DNA of 64,000 bases from Nocardia miyunensis NBRC 108239. GTDB taxonomy: Bacteria > Actinomycetota > Actinomycetes > Mycobacteriales > Mycobacteriaceae. Of the stretch, positions 42,035-49,105 are shown one piece after another. The translations under genes were made by a program, and so were the position numbers. How positions within the stretch are numbered: position 1 is the stretch's first letter; each line of letters starts with the position of its first letter. Location: the NCBI RefSeq assembly GCF_001613065.1, contig NZ_BDBQ01000001.1:124001-188000 (forward strand), given 5' to 3'. A model generated the notes under the pieces. It worked only from the letters and a program-made list of their open reading frames with translations, made no database searches and was not told where the DNA came from.

Positions 42035-43263
42035 GCGCTCCTCCTGCGCGCGACCAACCGCACCGGGAGTTCCTCGTGGCGGCGCACCATAAGGCTGTTG
42101 ACCCACCTGGGCGCGTGATCCGGATCGAGGGTGATCCTGCAGGTGCGCTCGAGGAGAACGGTGAGCACGCTGCGCGCCTCGATGCGGGCCAGCGGAGCCC
42201 CGACGCAATGATGAATGCCGCGTCCGAACCCCAAATGCAGGCGCGCCGTGTGCCGATCGAGATCGAACTCGTCGGGGTGCTCGAACTTGGCCGGGTCACG
42301 GTTGCCGGCGCCCCACAACAGCAGGACGTTGGCACCGGCGGGGATGTCGACGCCGCCCAGCGTGGTATCGGCGATGAGGGAACGCATGTGATATCGGAAC
42401 GGCGACTCGAGACGCAGCACCTCCTCCACGAACGCCGGAATACGGTTCGGGTTCCGGCGCAGATCTTCCTGAAGATCGGGATGCTCGGCCAGGATGCGCA
42501 CCGCGTTGCCGAGCAGGCTCGTGGTGGACTCGCCGCCGGCGCTCAACAGGGTGTGCAGCATGCCCGTGGCCTCGAAGTTGCCGAACACTCCCCCGGTCAC
42601 ACCGCGGGCGACCGCGCCGAGAAGATTCTCGCCGGGCGTCTTCACGGCCGTGTCGAGCTGAGCGGCGAGCCACGTCTGAATCTCGCCCGTACGCGCAATA
42701 AGCTGCATCAACTCGTCGTAGGACAGCGTGCAACCCAGCATCGACGTGGAGTCGAACGCCGCGCACAACAGCTGATCCGGATCGCTGTCATGGAAGCCGA
42801 TCAATCGGCTGATCATGGTGATCGGGACGACATTGCCGATCTCGGACATGAACTCGACGGTCTCGCTGTCCAGCGCCCTGGTCACGAGTTGATCGGCGAT
42901 ATCGAGAATGTCGGGTTCCAGTTCGTTCATGCGTCTGGAGACCAACTCGGGGAATACCGTCTTGCGGTGCACAGTGTGCAGGGGCGGATCGGCTGTCGCG
43001 AGCATCCCTACTCCGATGTCCCCGAATGACAGGCTGCGAGGCAGACCGGTGTCGTCGCGGTAGAGCAGACAGCGCAGGTTCGACGAGAAGTCCCCGACCC
43101 GACCGGCCGCTTCGGCCAACAGCTCATATGTGCTCACCGCGAACACTCCGGTGCCGGGAACCTCCCACACCGGAGCTTCGGCGCGAAGCCTGCCGTAGAA
43201 GGGATAGGGGTCATCGATCACCTCCGGATCGAGCAGCAACGTTCCGGCTAGTGCGCCGCTCAT
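42031..43263 (-). CDS. Cytochrome P450, paralogue of the 59.3 kb P450 (410 aa)
   Basis: The I-helix is LLSAGGESTTSLLGNA with an intact acid-Thr motif, the ExxR lies in VEEVLRLESPF, and the haem loop is FGRGIHHCVGAPLARIE. It is the first gene of the region 4 operon. The protein at 59269-60492 shares its N-terminal TLLLDPxVIDxPYP start and long conserved runs throughout, so the two come from one duplication. No ferredoxin gene accompanies it. The promoter region upstream (43264-43494) is AT-richer than average. Confidence 0.93.
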   Translation of the reverse strand: MSGALAGTLLLDPEVIDDPYPFYGRLRAEAPVWEVPGTGVFAVSTYELLAEAAGRVGDFSSNLRCLLYRDDTGLPRSLSFGDIGVGMLATADPPLHTVHRKTVFPELVSRRMNELEPDILDIADQLVTRALDSETVEFMSEIGNVVPITMISRLIGFHDSDPDQLLCAAFDSTSMLGCTLSYDELMQLIARTGEIQTWLAAQLDTAVKTPGENLLGAVARGVTGGVFGNFEATGMLHTLLSAGGESTTSLLGNAVRILAEHPDLQEDLRRNPNRIPAFVEEVLRLESPFRYHMRSLIADTTLGGVDIPAGANVLLLWGAGNRDPAKFEHPDEFDLDRHTARLHLGFGRGIHHCVGAPLARIEARSVLTVLLERTCRITLDPDHAPRWVNSLMVRRHEELPVRLVARRRSA

Positions 43264-43494
43264 GCGACGTCTTCCTCACAGGCGACAATCTGCGAGGGCG
43301 ACCGCCCCTCAGATTTAGAAGAAGACTTACATTTTCTGCAAGTGCTCCTGTACCCATAAGAGCATGAGAGTGATCTATGCCAGTGAATCGAACACACGTA
43401 ATCCGAGTAGTCCATTGTCCAAAAGTAACTCTTGCAGTACCGTCCAGACAAGTGTCCATGTGATGCGGGTCATGACCGAGCCCTCCGAAGGGAG
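43264..43494. other. Promoter region of the region 4 operon, no gene
   Basis: It contains the AT-rich stretch AGATTTAGAAGAAGACTTAC (43312-43331) next to the P450 start. GTCCA/TGTCC motifs recur at about 43413, 43441 and 43453. They may be operator half-sites, but the pattern is too weak to define. Confidence 0.35.
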
Positions 43495-43726
43495 TCCGAG
43501 TGACCGAAGACGCGGCGCCGCCTACCAACTCGCGGCCGCTGTTTCTGCTGCGCCGGGATGCGAGGCGGCAGCGCTGGGCATGTCGGCGTCGTGGCACATC
43601 CTGATCCGCGACCTCATGTCGCGCTCGTGGATTCCGGTCTCCGTCGGCTTCATCGGAGCCGGAACGGGCGTGTCGACCGTGTGCGGCCCGTTGTTCAGCG
43701 GTGCACTGACCGAACACTACAGCTGA
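43495..43726 (+). pseudogene. Remnant of an MFS transporter (TM4-TM5 region)
   Basis: The frame reads RGAAYQLAAAVSAAPG, AAALGMSASW, LIRDLMSRSWIPVSVGFIGA and GTGVSTVCGPLFSGALTEHY, which matches the conserved segment around TM4-TM5 of DHA2 exporters. It then meets TGA where HYSW is expected (TGG to TGA at 43724-43726). Neither end of the gene is present. It is a leftover from a deleted transporter gene. Confidence 0.6.
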
Positions 43727-44039
43727 CGGTCGAGTACACGATTGCCGCTCACGTCCAATGAGAAGAAGACTTTCGGATCTTGCACATCGACCTATCCGAA
43801 ATGCGCAAGGCGGCATACTATACTTGTGTCCGTCCACATGAGCGGACAGATGTCCATTTCAGGTGGACGTGGAGGGTTTCCCCGGACCACCTTCGTGCGC
43901 GGGGAGCCCGCTCTGCACGCCAGTCGTATCAGGAGACATTCACGTGCGAAATCCCCCAGCAGCGCAACGGTCGATCATCCTCCGCTACGGCCGATCAGCC
44001 GGAGCGGCGGTCCTACCAAATGATTAGGAAAACAGGTCG
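43727..44039. other. Intergenic region upstream of the hydrolase
   Basis: No supported gene. It includes GTCC-N12-GGAC (about 43828-43847) and TCCA-N7-TGGA (about 43853-43867) inverted repeats that could be regulatory. Confidence 0.35.
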
Positions 44040-44783
44040 ATGATCGTATTTGTGCATGGTGTGCCCGAGACCGCCGCCATATGGGACGAGATCCGCGCGA
44101 AGATCGCACGCCCGTCGGTCGCTGTCGCTCTTCCCGGTTTCGCGTGCTCGCGACCGGCGGGTTTCGGTGGGACGAAGGATGACTACGTGTTGTGGCTTGT
44201 TGCGGAGATCGACCGTGTCGCCGCAGGTGAGCGTGTCGATCTCGTTGGCCACGACTGGGGGGCGCAACTGACATACCGGGTCGCCACTGCGTACGGTGAT
44301 CGGCTGCGGTCGTGGGTAGCGGATGTGGGCAACTCTGTCCATCCGGACTTCGTCTGGCACGACTTCGCCCGGGTGATGCAGACACCTGGAGAAGGGGAGG
44401 AGTTGATGGCCGCCTATCTGGCGACGTCGGCGACCGATCGTGTGGCGGTCTTCGAATCCATGGGAGTGCCGAGTGATTGCGCTCGTCGGATGGCGGAAGC
44501 TGCCGACGAGCAGATGGCTGCGAGCATGCTTGGTCTCTACCGGTCGGCTGTCCCCAATCCGTATGCCGATTGGGGTCCCTTGTCGCCGACCATGTCACCC
44601 GGATTGATCATCGACCCGGTTGATGACGCGTTCAGCGAGGAGCGCCTGGTCCGCGAGGTCGCCACGATCCTCGGCGCACGGTTCGAACGATTCGAAGGCG
44701 CGGGCCACTTCTGGGCTTACCAAGCGTCGGACAAGGCCGCAGCCCTACTGGAGAAATTCTGGTCATCGCTGGACAACCGGTAG
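44040..44783 (+). CDS. Alpha/beta hydrolase with Asp nucleophile (epoxide hydrolase/dehalogenase-like, 247 aa)
   Basis: The HGxP oxyanion motif is VHGVPE. The nucleophile elbow is VGHDWGA with Asp (D72) instead of Ser, the acid is probably in IIDPVDDAF, and the catalytic His is H223 in GAGHFWAY. Asp at the elbow is typical of epoxide hydrolases, haloalkane and fluoroacetate dehalogenases. Epoxide opening would fit a P450-rich region, but dehalogenation is not excluded. It is transcribed alone. The ATG is preceded by a modest AGG site. Confidence 0.87.
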   Translation: MIVFVHGVPETAAIWDEIRAKIARPSVAVALPGFACSRPAGFGGTKDDYVLWLVAEIDRVAAGERVDLVGHDWGAQLTYRVATAYGDRLRSWVADVGNSVHPDFVWHDFARVMQTPGEGEELMAAYLATSATDRVAVFESMGVPSDCARRMAEAADEQMAASMLGLYRSAVPNPYADWGPLSPTMSPGLIIDPVDDAFSEERLVREVATILGARFERFEGAGHFWAYQASDKAAALLEKFWSSLDNR

Positions 44784-44996
44784 CCATCGCGCCCACCGCG
44801 TCTGGTCGAGCAATACGCCCGCGTCGGCTTCTCATGCCCCGTTGCTGTCTGGAGCCGACGCGATGGCCTATGCCGTGACTCCCCACAACCGGATGGTCCG
44901 CGCGCAGCAGGTGTGCGGACCACTCACGATCCGCCTCGGTGGATCCGGGCCGAGAGGGGCCGATCGATAGCCGGATCATCAGGTCCAGCCTCTGAC

Positions 44997-46032
44997 TCAT
45001 TCGCCGTAGGCGGCACGCAGGCTGTCGCATTGGTCGTCGAAGAACGACCGCGAAATCGGTGCGCCGGGCAGGATTTCGTCGAAGCCGTGGAACGCGCCCG
45101 GCACGACGACCGTCTGGCATGCCACGCCTGCGTTAGTGAGATGCAGTGCGTAGGCGAGATCTTCGTCGTGGAACAGGTCCAGGGTTCCCACTCCGATCCA
45201 GGCCGGGGCCACACCAGCCAGGTCGGCGCGGCGAGCGGGGACCGCCAGCGCCGGATCGGCGTCGCCCAGATAAGCGGACCAGCCGAAACGGTTGGCGGCC
45301 CGGTTCCACAACCGGAAGAACCGATCGTCGGGATGAGCATTCACGCCGGACCGATCGTCGAGCATCGGGTACACGAGTAACTGCAGGACCGGCGCCACCA
45401 CGCCACGATCGCGGGCCATCAGCGCCAGCGCCGCAGCCAGCCCGCCGCCCGCGCTGGCGCCGCCGATCGCGACCCGCGCCGGGTCGACGTCGACTCGGCT
45501 CACCAACCGGCACAGGGCGCTATAGCAGTCCTCGACCGCCGCTGGGTACGGATGCTCCGGAGCCAGGCGGATAGTCCACGGCCGCGACGACGATCCCGAG
45601 CCGCGCGGCGAAACGCGCACACAAGGCATCGTCCTGCTGTGCCTGCCCGATCACGTATCCACCGCCGTGGATCCACAGCAGTGCCGGGGATTTCTCACGC
45701 TGGTTCGCGGGCCGATGCACCCGGATCCGGACGCCCGGCCCGAGGTCCACAACCTCTACATCACCGCGATCGCGGCGAGCGGTCAGCGCGATCGAGCGCC
45801 GGATCGGCCGCACCGTCGCCGGAGCGACGGCCTGTCGTGGCAACAGCAGTGCGGCCAGGCGCAGGTCGGGATGAAACGGATCCTCCGGTAAGGACCTGTT
45901 CATCGTTCCCGCGACCGACCGCAGCGCCCCCGTGAGCCCTTGCCCCCGCGGGCTGAGGTATCGAATCATACTGTGCTGCACCGTACTACGAAGCCGTGCG
46001 GCGCTGCGCCCGAATACGAACCGTACTGTCAT
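44997..46032 (-). pseudogene. HSL-family alpha/beta esterase, frameshifted
   Basis: The N-terminal part (46032 to about 45570) carries LLWIHGGGYVIG, the oxyanion HGGGY motif. The C-terminal part (about 45570 to 44997) carries GGASAGGGLAAAL (nucleophile Ser), VGTLDLFHDED and GAFHGFDE. The frames meet at VVAAVDY, where one extra base in GGCGG (45566-45570) turns YRLAPEHPYPAAVEDCY into YPPGSGAS. All catalytic motifs are otherwise intact, so this is either a very recent inactivation or a sequencing error. Its ATG overlaps the stop of the upstream unknown gene. Confidence 0.85.
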
Positions 46033-46601
46033 GAGGCTTTCGGCGCTTCCGGCATCCGTAGTTCGCTGGTTCGGAATATCTCGACGGTTCCCGCCGTATC
46101 GCCGGGAGCCGCTGCCGCCGCCAGCGCCTCGGCCTTGAACGCCTGCGCAGCAGCGCTGGAGCGGTATTGCCTCGATGCCAGCCGGCCATCGACCTCGGCA
46201 GGGAACCCGTCACCCCACAGAATGACGGTGGTACCGCCCTCGTCGAGGATTTCGTTCAGCGTCCGCCGTATCTCCGGGTCCATCGCATAGAGACTTGCGG
46301 CGACTGCCAGCGCCTGAGGTCTCGGCCGACGCACGGAGGCGGCCATCGCCGCACAAGCGTCGACAGCGCAGACCCCGAGGATGTGCAACGGCCGGGAATC
46401 AGCGGGATCCGAGACCAGCGCGGCGGTATCCCACCCTGCCATCGCCTGGTCGAAGAGCCAGGCTCCCACATACCGCACGACCTCGACCACTTTCGGGGCG
46501 ACCACGACCAACCGATGCCGCTGAAGTGTCCATTGTGGGGCGGCCGCCAGCTGCCGCCGGCGCACGCGTCCGTCGATGCGCCCGATAGATCGAACAGTCA
46601 T
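46029..46601 (-). CDS. Unrecognised actinobacterial protein (190 aa)
   Basis: I do not recognise a named family. The protein is rich in Ala, Arg and Val, with no signal peptide or membrane helix. Notable segments are RLVVVAPKVVEVVRYVGAWL, FDQAMAGWDTAALVSDPADS, LHILGVCAVD and TVILWGDGFP, which together look like an alternating beta/alpha, Rossmann-like domain. The ATG at 46601 has GGAGA upstream and gives a better start than the in-frame ATG at 46658. It is translationally coupled (ATGA) to the esterase and divergent from the aldehyde dehydrogenase. It could be a regulator or small enzyme of that pair. Confidence 0.75.
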   Translation of the reverse strand: MTVRSIGRIDGRVRRRQLAAAPQWTLQRHRLVVVAPKVVEVVRYVGAWLFDQAMAGWDTAALVSDPADSRPLHILGVCAVDACAAMAASVRRPRPQALAVAASLYAMDPEIRRTLNEILDEGGTTVILWGDGFPAEVDGRLASRQYRSSAAAQAFKAEALAAAAAPGDTAGTVEIFRTSELRMPEAPKAS

Positions 46602-46666
46602 GGAGTCTCCATCCAAAAAAAGAGAAGTGCATTCCAATACAAAGATATCCCGCATCACGCAAAATG

Positions 46667-46695
46667 TTGATAGAACTCACCAGAGTTCGACATAG
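46667..46695 (+). promoter_or_regulatory. Candidate promoter with operator in the -35/-10 spacer
   Basis: TTGATA (46667-46672) is a good -35 hexamer. It is followed at once by the perfect inverted repeat GAACTC-ACCA-GAGTTC (46673-46688) and then ACATAG (46690-46695) as a possible -10. A repressor bound here would block RNA polymerase. It lies 84 bp upstream of the ALDH start at 46779 and 66 bp upstream of the divergent 46601 start. Confidence 0.5.
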
Positions 46696-46778
46696 GACGC
46701 TACGGTCGGCCGCAATAGCAAGCTCCAGCTACCAGCCGGGAGCTCTGCGGCCCCGCGCATCACGGAGGTATCGGCGCA

Positions 46779-48308
46779 GTGGGAAACCAGTGGAGCTACG
46801 ACAGCATGTTCATCGACGGGACATGGACGTCCGAGGGGGCGGAGGGAGTCATCGAAGTCATCGATCCCGCGACGGAGGGCATCATCGGAACCGTCCCCGA
46901 CGCCGGGCTCAAGGCCGCCGACGCCGCGATCCAAGCCGCTCGGCGGGCCTTCGACAGCGGGCCGTGGCCGCGCACCTCGGTGCGCGAACGAGCCGCAGTA
47001 CTTCGCCGCTTCGCAGCGATCCTCGATGAGCGTCATGATGCGCTGAAGGAGCTCGTGGTGGCCGAGTCGGGTTCGGTCGGGTTCCTCGCCGATATGATCC
47101 AGGTTCGCGGCACGATCAACATCGCCCAGTGGATCGGTGAGGCGATGGAACGTGCGGTGCAATGGACGGAGACCTCCCCGCCGGTCGGCGGCCCGACCGG
47201 GATGGCCGGGTATGCGGTCGTGCGCGAGCCGGTGGGCGTGGTCGCGGCGATCACGCCATTCAACTTCCCGTTCTTCCTCAATATCGTGAAGGTGCTGCCC
47301 GCCCTTGCCGCCGGCTGCACGGTGGTGCTCAAACCCCATCAGTGGACCCCGCTCGATGCGTACGAGATCGCGAAGGCGGCCCAGGACGCCGAGCTGCCCG
47401 CCGGTGTCCTCAATGTCATCAGCGGCGGCGCGGAGATCGGGGCCGAGATGACCAGTCACCCGATGGTCGACATGGTGACATTCACCGGGTCGACGCCCAC
47501 GGGACGCGCGATCATGGCCGCCGCCGCTCCGACGGTCAAGCGGCTGCAACTGGAGCTCGGCGGCAAAAGTGCCTCGATCGTTCTGGACGATGTGCCGGAA
47601 GAGCACGTCGCCGACATGGGGATGCTGACCTCGATGATCCACGCGGGGCAGGGCTGCGCGTTGAACACCCGGCTGCTGCTGCCCGCCCACCTGCTCGACG
47701 CCTATGTCGAGGGAGCGAGGAAGTCGCTGACGTGGCTGAAAGTCGGCGATCCCAGAGAGCCCGACTCGCTGATCGGGCCGCTCATTCGCGAGCAACAGCG
47801 GCTGCGCGTGGAGGATTATGTCCGAGCCGGGATCGCCGAGGGCGCCGAGCTGGTCTTCGGCGGCAAACGGCCCGCGCATCTGGCGAAGGGGTTCTTCTAC
47901 GAGCCGACGTTGTTCATCAACGCCCGCAACGATATGCGCATCGCCCAGGAGGAGATCTTCGGTCCGGTGCTCACAGTCATCACCTACCACACCGAGGAGG
48001 AGGCGATCGCCATCGCCAACGATTCGATCTACGGCCTCGGCGGCGGAGTGGTCACCGGCAACACCGCCCGTGGATTCAACGTTGCCCGCCAGATACGCGC
48101 CGGCAACGTGCAAGTTCAAACTGTAGACACCGCGGTGAGCAATTACGAGCGGATCGGCGGCGCGGGGCCGGGCTGGTCTGCGGAGGAGCCGACCGGCGTG
48201 GGAATCACCGGTGTTTTCGGAGGATTCAAGCAAAGCGGCGTCGGCCGCGAATGGGGCCATCACGGCATCGAGGAATTCACCCAGCTCAAAACGCTGACCT
48301 GGGGCTGA
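46779..48308 (+). CDS. Aldehyde dehydrogenase (509 aa)
   Basis: An ALDH-superfamily enzyme with the substrate-channel Asn in ITPFNFPFFL, general base Glu in LELGGKSAS, catalytic Cys in HAGQGCALNTR, and EEIFGPVLTVI. GTG 46779 has GGAGGT upstream. It is unlike the 1622 ALDH in sequence and has extra residues near the C terminus (GAGPGWSAEEPTGV). It probably oxidises an aldehyde from the region 4 ThDP lyase or from local hydrolases (inference). A hairpin follows. Confidence 0.93.
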   Translation: MGNQWSYDSMFIDGTWTSEGAEGVIEVIDPATEGIIGTVPDAGLKAADAAIQAARRAFDSGPWPRTSVRERAAVLRRFAAILDERHDALKELVVAESGSVGFLADMIQVRGTINIAQWIGEAMERAVQWTETSPPVGGPTGMAGYAVVREPVGVVAAITPFNFPFFLNIVKVLPALAAGCTVVLKPHQWTPLDAYEIAKAAQDAELPAGVLNVISGGAEIGAEMTSHPMVDMVTFTGSTPTGRAIMAAAAPTVKRLQLELGGKSASIVLDDVPEEHVADMGMLTSMIHAGQGCALNTRLLLPAHLLDAYVEGARKSLTWLKVGDPREPDSLIGPLIREQQRLRVEDYVRAGIAEGAELVFGGKRPAHLAKGFFYEPTLFINARNDMRIAQEEIFGPVLTVITYHTEEEAIAIANDSIYGLGGGVVTGNTARGFNVARQIRAGNVQVQTVDTAVSNYERIGGAGPGWSAEEPTGVGITGVFGGFKQSGVGREWGHHGIEEFTQLKTLTWG

Positions 48309-48315
48309 GTTATCA

Positions 48316-48350
48316 CGCGGTCGAGGACGAGGGAGCGGTCCTCGACCGCG
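48316..48350. terminator. Hairpin terminator between ALDH and livF
   Basis: CGCGGTCGAGGAC (48316-48328) and GTCCTCGACCGCG (48338-48350) form a perfect 13-bp stem with a 9-nt loop between convergent genes. Confidence 0.78.
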
Positions 48351-48394
48351 TTGTGCCGTGCACTGCGCTTCGCCTTCGAACCAGCCTTCCCGGC

Positions 48395-49105
48395 TCACCC
48401 ATGTTGTGCACCGAGATAGCTGCGGCGCAGTAGATTCGGGTCCGCCGCGAGTTCGGCCGCCGTACCTCGCAGTGTCACGGCTCCGTGCGTCAGCACAACC
48501 GCACGATCGGCCACCTCGAGCGAAAGTGTGACGTGCTGCTCGACCAATACGACAGCCACGCCGGATTCGGTCGCGATGCGGCGTAGACCACGCAGCAGTG
48601 ATTCGACGACCGTGGGTGCCAGCCCCATGCTCATCTCGTCGAGCAGCAGAACCTTCGGCCGTTGGATGAGCGCACGTCCTACGGCAAGCATCTGCTGCTC
48701 GCCACCGGACAACATGCCCGCCTTGACGTCGAGGCGCTCGCGCAGTGCGGGAAAGTGCGTCAGCACCTCCTGGATGTCCATCCCGCCCCGGCGGCGCGCG
48801 AGTTGCAGATTCTCCAGGCTCGTCAGGGTCGTGAAAAGGGCCCGATCGTCGGGAACGAGGACCATGCCGAGCCTGCTCACCGTGGTCGGCCGCCCGCCGT
48901 GCAGGGCACGGCCCAGCAGCGAGACCTCGCCGCCGAGCCGGGGGATCAGGCCCGCCAGGGACAGCAGGACCGTCGTCTTCCCGGCGCCGTTGGGTCCGAG
49001 CAGCGCGACGACCTCGCCCGCACCGACATCGAGGTCGAAATCTCGCACCACGGAGTGGCCCGCATAGCCGGCATCCAGCCCGCGGCAATCCAGGACGGTG
49101 TTCAT
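48395..49105 (-). CDS. livF: LivF-type ABC transporter ATP-binding protein (236 aa)
   Basis: An ATPase of the branched-chain amino acid transporter family. Walker A is LLGPNGAGKTT, the signature is LSGGEQQMLAVGRAL, Walker B is VLLLDEMSMGLAP, and the H-loop is VVLVEQHV. ATG 49105 overlaps the stop of the fused permease by one base. A longer frame to 49339 lies inside that gene. It supplies the second ATPase beside the LivG domain of the fusion. In catabolic clusters these importers often carry aromatic or other carboxylates rather than amino acids. Confidence 0.93.
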   Translation of the reverse strand: MNTVLDCRGLDAGYAGHSVVRDFDLDVGAGEVVALLGPNGAGKTTVLLSLAGLIPRLGGEVSLLGRALHGGRPTTVSRLGMVLVPDDRALFTTLTSLENLQLARRRGGMDIQEVLTHFPALRERLDVKAGMLSGGEQQMLAVGRALIQRPKVLLLDEMSMGLAPTVVESLLRGLRRIATESGVAVVLVEQHVTLSLEVADRAVVLTHGAVTLRGTAAELAADPNLLRRSYLGAQHG

